Of a DNA stretch of 26,646 nt, positions 7,934-15,267 are shown piece by piece. The translations under genes and the position numbers were made by a program. The stretch is from NCBI GenBank assembly GCA_023424995.1, contig JAFADH010000118.1, positions 1 to 26,646 on the forward strand, read 5' to 3'. The notes under the pieces were generated by a model. That model was not told where the DNA came from. It saw nothing but the letters and a program-made list of their open reading frames with translations, and did no database searches. Numbering within the stretch: position 1 is the first letter of the stretch; the number at the start of each line of letters is the position of its first letter. This stretch comes from Bacillota bacterium. Lineage in GTDB: Bacteria; Bacillota; Clostridia; Lachnospirales; Lachnospiraceae.

Positions 7934-7950
7934 TGTGACGGATCGTCACA
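7934..7950. promoter_or_regulatory. Second palindrome TGTGACG-GAT-CGTCACA
   Basis: Perfect seven-base arms with a three-base centre. The outer TGTGA/TCACA halves equal those of the site at 7985-8008, but the spacing is seven rather than six bases. It lies just downstream of the predicted ferredoxin start site, where a bound protein would block transcription. Confidence 0.4.
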
Positions 7951-7961
7951 TTCATTATAGT

Positions 7962-7990
7962 ATTATACAATCCGCCGGCAGATTATTCTG
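7962..7990 (-). promoter_or_regulatory. Candidate activator-dependent promoter of the ferredoxin gene
   Basis: On the minus strand TATAAT occupies 7967-7962 with a predicted start near 7955. At the 17-base spacing, the -35 position (7985-7990) reads CAGAAT, a poor match to TTGACA. It lies inside the palindrome at 7985-8008, as expected for a promoter that needs a class II activator. Confidence 0.45.
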
Positions 7991-8008
7991 TGAGTTATCT
8001 CACAGAAT
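7985..8008. promoter_or_regulatory. CRP/FNR-family operator (perfect TGTGA-N6-TCACA palindrome)
   Basis: ATTCTGTGAG (7985-7994), TTAT, CTCACAGAAT (7999-8008): perfect ten-base arms that embed the TGTGA-N6-TCACA consensus of CRP-like regulators. Its centre, 7996.5, is about 41.5 bases upstream of the ferredoxin start predicted from TATAAT at 7967-7962. It is also about 46 bases upstream of a possible flavin reductase start. The regulator itself is not encoded in the window. Confidence 0.6.
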
Positions 8009-8036
8009 TCCGGCTCTTAATATCTTTATATATGAT
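8008..8036 (+). promoter_or_regulatory. Weak candidate promoter for the flavin reductase gene
   Basis: TATGAT (8031-8036) is a good -10. At 17 bases upstream the sequence is TTCCGG (8008-8013), a poor -35 touching the edge of the palindrome. The leader to the start codon would be about 110 bases. The rest of gap 7841-8152 contains the inverted repeats listed separately and no convincing gene. Confidence 0.25.
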
Positions 8037-8152
8037 ATCTCTCATAATGCCCCGGTTGATTGCCTGCAACAGGAGCTCTCCGGGCAGGACGGGATATCCT
8101 GCAAAGCTTATGCCCAAGAAACAGCAGTGTATGTTTAGAGAGGAGTTTTATT

Positions 8153-8731
8153 ATGATTGAAAAAGAACATTGGAAACCGGGTAATATGCTTTATCCGATA
8201 CCGGCGGTTATGGTAAGCTGCGGAAGCATGGAAAGGCCCAATATCATTACAATTGCCTGGGCGGGCACCGTCTGCAGCAGTCCGGCCATGGTGAGCATCT
8301 CCATCCGGAAGGAGCGCTATTCCTATGATATCATTAAGGAAAGCAGGGAATTTGCAATTAACCTGGTTACGAAGGAGCTGGCGGAGAAAGCTGATTATTG
8401 CGGTGTAAAGTCAGGACGTGACGTGGATAAATTCAAGCAGATGAAGCTGACACCGATGGAAGGCAGCCGGATCACGGCGCCTGTCATCGGGGAGAGTCCG
8501 GTCAATATAGAATGCAGTCTAAAGGATATTATTCCCCTGGGATCACATGATATGTTCCTGGCAGAAGTGGTCAATATCTCAGTTGATAAGAAGCTCATGG
8601 ATGAAAAAGGCAAGTTCCATCTGAACCGGACCGGATTAATCGTGTATTCCCACGGAGAGTATTACGGATTAGGAGAGCTGTTGGGCAAGTTCGGATATTC
8701 GGTGAAGAAGACGAATGGTAAGCGGAAATAA
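8153..8731 (+). CDS. Flavin reductase-like, FMN-binding split-barrel protein
   Basis: This 192-residue protein has the order typical of the flavin reductase-like family. It opens with P-V-M-V-S-C-G, then N-I-I-T-I-A-W-A-G, P-A-M-V-S-I-S-I-R-K-E-R-Y-S, E-F-A-I-N-L-V, D-Y-C-G-x-K-S-G-R-D-V-D-K-F, and a C-terminal strand with G-L-I-V-Y-S-H-G-E-Y-Y-G-L-G-E-L-L-G-K-F-G-Y-S-V. Such proteins bind FMN as dimers and reduce flavins or pass electrons. In anaerobes they are often linked with ferredoxins or rubredoxins. AGGAG lies seven bases before ATG 8153; an upstream in-frame extension to 8060 has no family similarity and is rejected. Divergence from the ferredoxin gene across a shared palindrome suggests the two may be co-regulated partners. 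Confidence 0.88.
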   Translation: MIEKEHWKPGNMLYPIPAVMVSCGSMERPNIITIAWAGTVCSSPAMVSISIRKERYSYDIIKESREFAINLVTKELAEKADYCGVKSGRDVDKFKQMKLTPMEGSRITAPVIGESPVNIECSLKDIIPLGSHDMFLAEVVNISVDKKLMDEKGKFHLNRTGLIVYSHGEYYGLGELLGKFGYSVKKTNGKRK

Positions 8732-8794
8732 TCAGGATCAAGCACATCAGCTTCTCAAGATCATGGATTAATCCGCTTACCCGGCAGGTTTCCT

Positions 8795-9709
8795 TTAGAT
8801 TTTCTCCCTGTTTTTCATTGCTTCAAAATACTCCGACAACCGGACCGGACCTTCAAGGACCACACGGTTTACATACAATGTGCGGTCCGGCTTTGTCATA
8901 GTCGCCCATTTCACCAGGCAGATGGTGCCGTTGCGGATTTCCAGCCCCGTGATACATCTTGGATGGACACAGCTGCCGTCATTAAAATACAACGCATCAT
9001 TGGGCTTGGGAAATACCGGCCTGTGGGTATGGCCGCAGATAAGGATCTTGTTCTGCTCCTGGGACCAATCAATCAGCCGTTTCTCTATCTTATTCTTTTT
9101 ATGATAGTTTTTTGCGGCACTGGTAGGGTCTTTAATTCCTATCAGCTCCAAAGGCTTCCACAGGTACCGGACCAAAAAGCGAGACAGTCTCCACAGGGGA
9201 TCATTCAGATAATCCCCCTGATGCCCATGAGTTAAAAACAGGCTGCTATCCGTACCTTGGTACTGCAATATCAGCCCATCCAGTATTTTGATGCCGGGGA
9301 AAAGTTCCAGTCTTGCATCGACACTGTCGCAGTAGAAGGAACGGCATTTTGACTGTACATATCTGCTGTCTCTTTTGATAATGTCGTGGTTGCCGTATAA
9401 CATAATAAGACGGTTATTTTTATAAAATAAGGACATCAGCCAGAAGGCATCGCTGTGAGCGGTAATTATATCATCAATACGCCTGTTTTCCCAAAGTTCA
9501 TCTCCGTCACCGAGTTCGATATAGGAATAACCATTTTCATAATAATAGTACAGCGCTGCAAAGAACAGATTCTGATTGTTTAAAAAATTGTCGCCCCAGC
9601 TGCCATTTCCCCGATGAACATCACTCATGATGATGATACGTGAATTATCGTCAAAAGAAAATATTTTAGAGTTAGCATAAACCTTGGATAGACGTGATGA
9701 AGTTGACAA
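8795..9709 (-). CDS. Calcineurin-like metallophosphoesterase
   Basis: The 304-residue protein carries the full set of dinuclear metal motifs. These are D30-x-H32 (SDVHRG), GDGDE at 67-71 in place of the usual GDxxD, GNHD at 106-109, THGHQGDY and a final GHTHRP. The layout is like UDP-2,3-diacylglucosamine hydrolase (LpxH), but a Gram-positive host with no lipid A pathway makes that reaction unlikely; the substrate is unknown. I prefer TTG 9709 as start because GGGAG precedes it by eight bases. GTG at 9718 overlaps that ribosome site. It lies 34 bases downstream of a DUF4474 gene on the same strand, so the two probably form an operon. Confidence 0.87.
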   Translation of the reverse strand: MSTSSRLSKVYANSKIFSFDDNSRIIIMSDVHRGNGSWGDNFLNNQNLFFAALYYYYENGYSYIELGDGDELWENRRIDDIITAHSDAFWLMSLFYKNNRLIMLYGNHDIIKRDSRYVQSKCRSFYCDSVDARLELFPGIKILDGLILQYQGTDSSLFLTHGHQGDYLNDPLWRLSRFLVRYLWKPLELIGIKDPTSAAKNYHKKNKIEKRLIDWSQEQNKILICGHTHRPVFPKPNDALYFNDGSCVHPRCITGLEIRNGTICLVKWATMTKPDRTLYVNRVVLEGPVRLSEYFEAMKNREKI

Positions 9710-9743
9710 TATACTCACTCCCTTTCGAAGCCCATTACTTTTC

Positions 9744-10775
9744 TTAATCCTTATCCTTTAGATATTGCTGGAGGGTGCCGTATGCATCAAAGGCTTCCTT
9801 CGGCTTGCCGATCAGCATAATGCGGTTATAGAGGCCCGGATTCTCATTACGCAGGATCACCAGCTTATCAAGCGTATCCTTATATTCCGAAGTCAGGTAG
9901 TTATAGGCATTACAGAAGGATTCATTGTTGCGCTGCATGATGAAATCGGTAAATGCGGTACGGGTGAGCGGCTGCTTGGTATGGGGCTTATCATACCGGA
10001 CCATGACTCTGCGTCCCAGCAGCCGGTATTGATCTTCCTTGTAACCTGCCCGGATCAGAGCCTCTGTAAATGCATGAGCCATCTTTTTATCATAGAGATC
10101 GAGCGTAATATCCATGGATAAATCCGAGGGTTTTGAAAATTCCCCGAGTTTAAAGCCGGTCAGCCACCAGTGATATCCGCTTCTGGTGAATAACAGGTTA
10201 CCCTTTTTGCGGCAGGTAAAGGACATATCAATACACTCGTCATCCTTCGGGCAGTAATAAAATGTTCCGGTGAATAAACCGGGAATGTCCAAGTTCGTAT
10301 TATCGGCAGTATAATAAATGCCTACTTCGCCGCCGGTATTCATACCATACTGACCCTTCCAGAATTCGATCAGCCATTTGCGTCCGGCGTATTCGAAGGT
10401 TATAGGTTCACAATCTATAATCATGCTTAGTGCAGCGCTCGCTTCATCGTATAATCTGCAGTAACCAAGCTTTCTTTGCCAGGGATTGAGCAGGGAAAAG
10501 AAAATATCCTGATATGGCTCATAGGCAAAGCCCAGGGGCTTTATCTCTTCATTCATTTCGCGGACACGTTCCGGTACATTGCCGAGTATCTCCGTAACCG
10601 GATGAACGACCTCGTGTCTTTTTTTATTCTTTATTCTAAGCCGGTACAGGACATATACTAACAGCAGCAGAATACCGCCTATAATTCCAAGCAGAACAAT
10701 ATTCTCAGCCATAAAGGCTGCCATGATAGTAAAGGCTGCAGCTAAGCCGGGATTTAACACGTTTATAATAAGCAT
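9744..10775 (-). CDS. DUF4474 membrane-anchored protein
   Basis: This 343-residue protein has a hydrophobic N-terminus (helices at about 5-22 and 24-44), a basic stop-transfer segment (RLRIKNKKRH) and a soluble domain. The soluble domain begins near residue 75 and contains the DUF4474 signature. Key parts are Y-D-I-F-F-S-L-x-N-P-W-Q-R-K-x-G-Y-C-R-L-Y-D, then M-I-I-D-C-E-P-I-x-F-E-Y and L-I-E-F-W-K-G-Q-Y-G-M-N-T-G-G-E-V-G-I-Y. The family is common in Lachnospiraceae and has no known function. AAAGGAG lies ten bases before ATG 10775. The metallophosphoesterase gene follows directly, which suggests a joint envelope function, but that is inference. Confidence 0.8.
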   Translation of the reverse strand: MLIINVLNPGLAAAFTIMAAFMAENIVLLGIIGGILLLLVYVLYRLRIKNKKRHEVVHPVTEILGNVPERVREMNEEIKPLGFAYEPYQDIFFSLLNPWQRKLGYCRLYDEASAALSMIIDCEPITFEYAGRKWLIEFWKGQYGMNTGGEVGIYYTADNTNLDIPGLFTGTFYYCPKDDECIDMSFTCRKKGNLLFTRSGYHWWLTGFKLGEFSKPSDLSMDITLDLYDKKMAHAFTEALIRAGYKEDQYRLLGRRVMVRYDKPHTKQPLTRTAFTDFIMQRNNESFCNAYNYLTSEYKDTLDKLVILRNENPGLYNRIMLIGKPKEAFDAYGTLQQYLKDKD

Positions 10776-10876
10776 TATAATCAGCTCCTTTCATTATGGT
10801 TATATATCATAATATTCGCATGGGGGTGCGGTTGTTCAAAGGGAAAAGCAATGGATTCAACTATTGCACATAACTA

Positions 10877-10904
10877 TTGACATATCTGCCTGAAGGGTTA
10901 TAAT
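10877..10904 (+). promoter_or_regulatory. Sigma-A promoter of mrp
   Basis: TTGACA (10877-10882), a 16-base spacer and TATAAT (10899-10904) match both consensus boxes. Transcription would start near 10911, leaving a leader of about 100 bases before the mrp start codon. Confidence 0.7.
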
Positions 10905-11011
10905 GACGAGTGAAATATATGATTGGCAGGAGAGAATGACATGCTCAGAAGTGCCTGAGAATTTATGATCAATGTATGGATAAGCATCAGGCTGCGAAAG
11001 GATGAGATAAT

Positions 11012-11833
11012 ATGAGTGAATGCAATAATAACTGCAGCAGCTGCGGAACCGATTGCCCCAGCCGGAGGGAGCCGCAGGATTTTAAAATACAGCCCCATGA
11101 GCTGAGTACCGTCAGAAGGGTCATCGGAGTTGTCAGCGGTAAGGGCGGGGTAGGTAAATCCCTGGTGACTTCCCTTTTAGCCGTTACCATGAACAGAAGA
11201 GGCTATAACAGCGCGATCCTGGATGCGGATATCACAGGGCCTTCCATACCCAGGGCTTTCGGACTGAAGGAAAAGGCGCAGGGGAATGAATTGGGGCTTC
11301 TGCCGGTACAAAGCAGTACAGGAATTGATGTTATGTCCATTAACCTGCTTTTGGGGAATGAATCCGATCCGGTAGTATGGAGGGGACCTATTATAGCGGG
11401 TACCGTAAAGCAGTTCTGGGCTGATGTTATATGGCAGGATGTGGATTTTATGTTCGTGGATATGCCGCCCGGCACCGGTGATGTTCCGCTTACCGTATTC
11501 CAATCCCTGCCGCTGGACGGAATTATTATCGTTACCTCCCCTCAGGAGCTGGTATCCATGATCGTGGGTAAAGCGGTGAATATGGCAAAGCTGATGAAGG
11601 TTCCGATTCTGGGTCTTGTTGAGAATATGTCTTATTTTGTATGTCCGGATTGCGGCAAGGAATACCAGATCTTTGGAGAAAGCAGGATCAAGGAGGTGGC
11701 GGCCGGGCATGCTATCGATCATTATGCCAGAATACCCATCAACCCCAAGCTGGCAGCTGCATGTGACAGAGGCATGATCGAGCTGTTTGAGGGAGACTGG
11801 CTGGACGGACTTGCGGATATCCTTCAGGGATGA
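11012..11833 (+). CDS. mrp: Mrp/NBP35-type Fe-S cluster carrier ATPase
   Basis: The 273-residue ATPase has a deviant Walker A GKGGVGKS at 43-50, a switch region LDADITGPSIPRAFG and the strongly conserved D-M-P-P-G-T-G-D. A CxxC pair at C211/C214 binds a bridging [4Fe-4S] cluster in the dimer. At the N-terminus C4, C8, C11 and C15 form a second cysteine cluster, as in NBP35-like proteins; bacterial Mrp proteins often carry a DUF59 domain there instead. The protein likely assembles and transfers Fe-S clusters to apo-enzymes, fitting the many Fe-S proteins in the window. AAAGGATG precedes ATG 11012 by seven bases. A consensus promoter and a downstream hairpin terminator indicate a single-gene unit. 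Confidence 0.93.
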   Translation: MSECNNNCSSCGTDCPSRREPQDFKIQPHELSTVRRVIGVVSGKGGVGKSLVTSLLAVTMNRRGYNSAILDADITGPSIPRAFGLKEKAQGNELGLLPVQSSTGIDVMSINLLLGNESDPVVWRGPIIAGTVKQFWADVIWQDVDFMFVDMPPGTGDVPLTVFQSLPLDGIIIVTSPQELVSMIVGKAVNMAKLMKVPILGLVENMSYFVCPDCGKEYQIFGESRIKEVAAGHAIDHYARIPINPKLAAACDRGMIELFEGDWLDGLADILQG

Positions 11834-11851
11834 CCGGATCAACATAAAAAG

Positions 11852-11883
11852 TACAGGCTGATTCTTAAGTGAATCGGCCTGTA
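11852..11883 (+). terminator. Intrinsic terminator after mrp
   Basis: TACAGGCTGATTC (11852-11864) pairs with GAATCGGCCTGTA (11871-11883): 13 pairs with one GU and a six-base loop, followed by TTTAAATAAAT. It starts 18 bases after the mrp stop. Confidence 0.7.
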
Positions 11884-12017
11884 TTTAAATAAATCATTTT
11901 CAAAACGGCTTCATATGCATAACAATAATATAAAGTATATTCATAATTATTTTATTATTTTTATAAAATAAGTGTGGTAGAATGTGGATAAGATTGTTAT
12001 CAGAAAGGAGTGTTGAT

Positions 12018-13040
12018 ATGGCAAAATTATATGAAGGTTATCAGATTAAGGATCTACGGCTAAACAACCGGATTGTAATGGCTCCTATGTGTATGTACAG
12101 TGCGGATAAGGAAGGGAATGCCGGAGACTGGCATCTCATTCATTATACCACCAGAGCGATCGGCGGCGCCGGGCTTATTATTATGGAAGCAACCGGTGTG
12201 GAGAACAGAGGGCGGATCACGGACCGTGATCTTGGCCTTTGGAAGGATGAGCATGTGGAAGGACTGCGAAAGATCGTCACGGCCTGCAAGAAGTACGGTA
12301 CTAAGATAGGAATACAATTAGCTCATGCAGGACGTAAGTCCGAGGTACTTGCCGAGCCCTCCATAGCACCAAGCCCCATCCCTTTCAGCGGGGATTACAG
12401 AGTACCCGTGGAGGCCACAAAGGAGGATATCCGCAGGGTCGTAACCGCCTTTAAGGAAGCCGCGGGAAGAGCGGAGGAAGCAGGCTTCGACATGATAGAG
12501 ATTCACGGAGCACACGGATATCTGATCAGTGAATTCCTGTCTCCGCTGACGAATCAAAGGACGGATGAATATGGGGGAAGCATAGAGAACAGATCCCGGT
12601 TCTTACGGGAGATTCTTCAGGCGGTCAGGACCGTCTGGCCTGTGAATAAACCCATTGCCTTAAGGGTCTCTGCCGAGGATTATATGGAAGGCGGCAATCA
12701 TGCTGCCGATATGGCGGCTATTCTGGCGGACCTGAAAGAGGAAGGAATTGATCTGGTGGATGTAAGCTCCGGCGGCGTAGTGAATGTGGCTCCGAAGGCA
12801 TACCCCGGATATCAGGTCCCGTTAGCAGAGACAATCGGCAGAGAAACGGGTATTCCGGTAATCTCGGGAGGTTTGATCACCTCCCCGCAGATGGCGGAAG
12901 AGATTCTGCGTAATAGCAGAGCCGATCTGATCTTTCTTGGCAGAGAGCTGCTTCGTAATCCTTATTGGCCCTTAAGATCGGCAGGAGAGGTACATGAGGA
13001 GCTTGTATGGCCCAAACAGTATGAGAGAAGCAAGATATAA
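12018..13040 (+). CDS. namA: NamA/YqjM-type NADPH dehydrogenase (old yellow enzyme)
   Basis: This 340-residue TIM-barrel flavoenzyme reads like B. subtilis YqjM along its whole length. C25 and Y27 (APMCMYS) are the thermophilic-like OYE redox and substrate residues. H163 and H166 (IEIHGAHGYL) bind the substrate carbonyl, with Y168 as proton donor. The barrel end GRELLRNPYW binds the FMN phosphate, and the terminal QYER (R337) matches the arginine finger that reaches into the partner subunit. It reduces activated C=C bonds of enals, enones or nitro compounds with NAD(P)H. The start at 12018 has AAAGGAG seven bases upstream; the frame extension to 11982 lacks support. The neighbourhood suggests redox or electrophile detoxification. 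Confidence 0.93.
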   Translation: MAKLYEGYQIKDLRLNNRIVMAPMCMYSADKEGNAGDWHLIHYTTRAIGGAGLIIMEATGVENRGRITDRDLGLWKDEHVEGLRKIVTACKKYGTKIGIQLAHAGRKSEVLAEPSIAPSPIPFSGDYRVPVEATKEDIRRVVTAFKEAAGRAEEAGFDMIEIHGAHGYLISEFLSPLTNQRTDEYGGSIENRSRFLREILQAVRTVWPVNKPIALRVSAEDYMEGGNHAADMAAILADLKEEGIDLVDVSSGGVVNVAPKAYPGYQVPLAETIGRETGIPVISGGLITSPQMAEEILRNSRADLIFLGRELLRNPYWPLRSAGEVHEELVWPKQYERSKI

Positions 13041-13060
13041 CCGCCGCCAAAAGCGGTTAT
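13037..13060 (+). terminator. Hairpin at the end of namA
   Basis: ATAACCGC (13037-13044) and GCGGTTAT (13053-13060) form a perfect eight-base-pair stem with an eight-base loop, overlapping the stop codon. The tail TATAAAA is a weak U-tract, so this is a modest terminator. Confidence 0.45.
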
Positions 13061-13066
13061 TATAAA

Positions 13067-13106
13067 AAGCCGGCATCACTGGCCGCAGGGTCTGTGATAC
13101 CGGTTT
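13067..13106 (-). terminator. Intrinsic terminator for apbE
   Basis: Read on the minus strand, AAACCGGTATCAC (13106-13094) pairs with GTGATGCCGGCTT (13079-13067), with one wobble and one mismatch, followed by TTTTTATAA. It begins 16 bases after the apbE stop. The same arms may help stop namA transcripts coming the other way. Confidence 0.75.
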
Positions 13107-13122
13107 ATACTGGAGCTGTTAA

Positions 13123-14169
13123 TTATTGCAGGGTTAAGCGGATTGCAGCCTCGAAACCGTCGGAATAGCGGATCTGATAATCAGCGGTAATGAATACGGC
13201 ATAAGTATCCGGAAGGCTGTTGATTAATTCAAGTCCTTTATCAAGCCCCAGAGCAAAGCAGGTCGTACTGAGCCCGTCCCCGTCCGCGGAGCTTTGTGAG
13301 AGGATGGTTACGGAGATCAGGTTATTATCATAGGGATAGCCGGTATTCGGATCAAGAATATGATGATAATATTTTCCGTCTGCTTCAAAGCCGCGTTCAT
13401 ATATTCCGGAGGATACCACGGAAAGATCATCGATATCCATGACGGCAACGGTCTCGTTCCGGTCGGCGAAGGGCTTTTGGATACCCACATGAAAAGGGGT
13501 TCCGCCGGACTTTGTCCCGATACACAGAACATTGCCGCCCAGATTGATCAGGGCGGACTTTACTCCCCTGGCAAGCAGGTAATCCTTCACCCGATCGGCG
13601 ATATAGCCTTTGGCAATTGCACCAAGATCAATTCCGGTCTTATCCTTTGCGAAGGCTATTTTATTGTCCTTTAACTGAATATTATGATAACCTACATAAG
13701 GCAGTGCGGCATTAATAACGGAGGCCGCCGGTACCGCTGGGGCTTCCGCCGTAAAATCCCACAGGGAAGACAGCGGTTCGATGGTGATATCAAAGGCGCC
13801 GCCGGATAGCTCACAATAATGCAGGGCATCTGCTAGGATATCGGATAATTCGCCGGAGATCATATAAGAACCCTCTGCTTCAGGAAGGGTACGATGGTTT
13901 AGCTTATATAATTCACTTGTCTCAGCGGTACGGGAGTAGATATCCTCATACCGCTGAATCAGATCAAAGCAGCCGTTCAGCAGTTCCTCTTCCTGTTTAT
14001 CGTACAGGTTGATGGTGATAACCGTGTTAAGCAGGAAGCCGGTCTTTGAGATATAGTCGGAGGTCCTTGTAACGGAATTGTCCGTATTTTTATCTCCGAA
14101 AGGCCCGGTGCAGGCGGATAAGCCAATAATGAAAAGGATCACTGTCAGCAATTTAATGTTTCTGTACAT
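13123..14169 (-). CDS. apbE: FAD:protein FMN transferase ApbE (lipoprotein)
   Basis: The 348-residue protein begins with a lipoprotein signal peptide (lipobox LSAC, C20) and continues as a complete ApbE domain. Visible motifs are G-I-D-L-G-A-I-A-K-G-Y-I-A-D, L-I-N-L-G-G-N, H-H-I-L-D-P-N-T-G-Y-P and the metal-binding S-A-D-G-D-G-L-S-T-T near the end. ApbE moves FMN from FAD onto a Thr/Ser of acceptor proteins outside the membrane, such as Rnf/Nqr subunits and FMN-bind proteins. I choose ATG 14169 because AGGAG lies eight bases before it. The longer frame to 14304 runs across a consensus promoter and would destroy the signal peptide. It is divergent from a NusG-domain-II/Gx operon that often accompanies ApbE. 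No FMN-acceptor gene is in the window. Confidence 0.94.
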   Translation of the reverse strand: MYRNIKLLTVILFIIGLSACTGPFGDKNTDNSVTRTSDYISKTGFLLNTVITINLYDKQEEELLNGCFDLIQRYEDIYSRTAETSELYKLNHRTLPEAEGSYMISGELSDILADALHYCELSGGAFDITIEPLSSLWDFTAEAPAVPAASVINAALPYVGYHNIQLKDNKIAFAKDKTGIDLGAIAKGYIADRVKDYLLARGVKSALINLGGNVLCIGTKSGGTPFHVGIQKPFADRNETVAVMDIDDLSVVSSGIYERGFEADGKYYHHILDPNTGYPYDNNLISVTILSQSSADGDGLSTTCFALGLDKGLELINSLPDTYAVFITADYQIRYSDGFEAAIRLTLQ

Positions 14170-14247
14170 ACGCATAACTCCTATGGTTGATAATGATATA
14201 AGGTATAATGATAATAAGGCTGAAGGAGTTTCAAATTCACCTGCTTC

Positions 14248-14276
14248 ATTGTAGAAAAGAATAATAGGACTGTCAA
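14248..14276 (-). promoter_or_regulatory. Sigma-A promoter of apbE
   Basis: On the minus strand: TTGACA (14276-14271), 17-base spacer, TACAAT (14253-14248). The start is predicted near 14241, giving a leader of about 70 bases. Confidence 0.75.
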
Positions 14277-14297
14277 GGGAATTGGCTTCTCTTTTTC

Positions 14298-14326
14298 TTG
14301 ACATTTTATTTGTCTGATATTAAGAT
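14298..14326 (+). promoter_or_regulatory. Sigma-A promoter of the NusG_II-Gx-tdk operon
   Basis: TTGACA (14298-14303), 17-base spacer, TAAGAT (14321-14326). Its -35 box is separated by only 21 bases from the apbE -35 box on the other strand. Confidence 0.65.
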
Positions 14327-14371
14327 TTACCTGTTGGCTATATTAATTTGCCGCATCAACTGGAGGTAAGA

Positions 14372-14740
14372 ATGTTCAAACGGAATGATTTTATTCTTAT
14401 CGTCATTGTAATCCTGCTATGCATCGGTGTCATCGCCTATATGCAGCTGACAAAGAAAGAGGGCAGCAAGGTTCAGGTTACAGTCGACGGGAAGGTTTAT
14501 GATACACTTTTGCTGCAGGAGGACACCGAATATACCGTACACCTGGATAATGGCGGTTCCAACACCTTTATTATTAAAGACGGCTACGTAGATATGATTG
14601 AGGCAAGCTGCCCGGACAAGCTCTGTGTTAATCAGAATAATATCCATTTTGACCGCGAGACTATCGTCTGCCTTCCCAACAAGGTGGTTCTTGAGATCAT
14701 GGGCGGGGAAGAAAATGACGTCGACATTATAGCAAATTGA
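14372..14740 (+). CDS. NusG domain II-containing membrane-anchored protein
   Basis: This 122-residue protein has one N-terminal membrane helix (about 6-25) and an extracytoplasmic domain. The end of that domain shows the NusG_II signature: S-C80-P-D-K-L-C85, then a short spacer and I-V-C100-L-P-N-K-V-V-L-E-I. Despite the name it is not a transcription factor here; it is an exported domain of unknown role, often encoded with Gx-type membrane proteins and ApbE. The three cysteines could form a disulfide or hold a cofactor. GGAGG lies five bases before ATG 14372. The Gx gene follows after eight bases. Start and function in envelope electron transfer are supported by position, but the biochemical role is inference. 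Confidence 0.87.
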   Translation: MFKRNDFILIVIVILLCIGVIAYMQLTKKEGSKVQVTVDGKVYDTLLLQEDTEYTVHLDNGGSNTFIIKDGYVDMIEASCPDKLCVNQNNIHFDRETIVCLPNKVVLEIMGGEENDVDIIAN

Positions 14741-14748
14741 GGATAATT

Positions 14749-15267
14749 ATGAGAAAACAGATAAAAACCAAACAAATTGCCACATACGGACTTCTGGTTG
14801 CCCTGGCATTTATCTTAAGTTATGTGGAATCCCTGTTTCCGCTGCCGATCCCGGTACCCGGCATTAAGCTGGGCCTGGCAAACCTTGTAGTAATAACGGC
14901 ATTATATTCCATGGGAGTAAAGGAAGCATTCTCCTTATCCGTGATACGTATCATACTGACAGGCTTTACCTTCGGCAGTCCGTCCACCATGATATTCAGT
15001 CTGGCAGGAGGATTATTCAGCTGGCTGATGATGGCGGTATTTAAGAAAACCAGGCTGTTCAGCTTTGTCGGAGTCAGCATTATCGGCGGTATATCCCATA
15101 ACATAGGGCAGATCGTTACCTCCATATTCATCGTGGAGAATATTAATATTATCTATTATTTACCGTTCTTATTGATCTCAGGCATTATAACCGGAACCGT
15201 AATCGGAATTCTGGGTGCATTGATAATAAAAAGACTTCGTATAACAAAGGGATGGGAAAATGGCTAA
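14749..15267 (+). CDS. Gx transporter family membrane protein (Hpre_diP_synt_I type)
   Basis: This 172-residue protein has about five or six membrane helices. P-V-P-G-I-K-L-G-L-A-N-L-V near residue 40 and the following A-L-Y-x-M-G-V-K-E-A-F-S-L-S-V-I-R-I motif are the hallmark of the family once named heptaprenyl diphosphate synthase component I. The fold resembles ECF-transporter S components, so it may carry a small molecule, possibly a flavin or quinone precursor; this is unproven. Start ATG 14749 has GAGGA five bases upstream, and the TTG at 14737 overlaps the previous stop. It overlaps tdk by eight bases, so the two are translationally coupled. Confidence 0.87.
   Translation: MRKQIKTKQIATYGLLVALAFILSYVESLFPLPIPVPGIKLGLANLVVITALYSMGVKEAFSLSVIRIILTGFTFGSPSTMIFSLAGGLFSWLMMAVFKKTRLFSFVGVSIIGGISHNIGQIVTSIFIVENINIIYYLPFLLISGIITGTVIGILGALIIKRLRITKGWENG

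Noticed and set aside
8060..8152. N-terminal extension of the flavin reductase
   Set aside because: The extra 31 residues resemble no family member, and a strong ribosome site stands before ATG 8153.
8720..8778. Inverted repeat at the end of the flavin reductase gene (AAGCGGA...TCCGCTT)
   Set aside because: The loop is about 40 bases, the stem is interrupted and there is no T-run, so I did not call it a terminator.
10936..10968. Ten-codon leader ORF (MTCSEVPENL) before mrp
   Set aside because: The ribosome site is only about three bases from the ATG and there is no attenuator-like structure behind it.
11177..11845. Long 222-codon antisense frame opposite mrp
   Set aside because: It is an exact shadow of a well-supported ATPase gene, has no ribosome site, and its predicted protein has no fold-like pattern.
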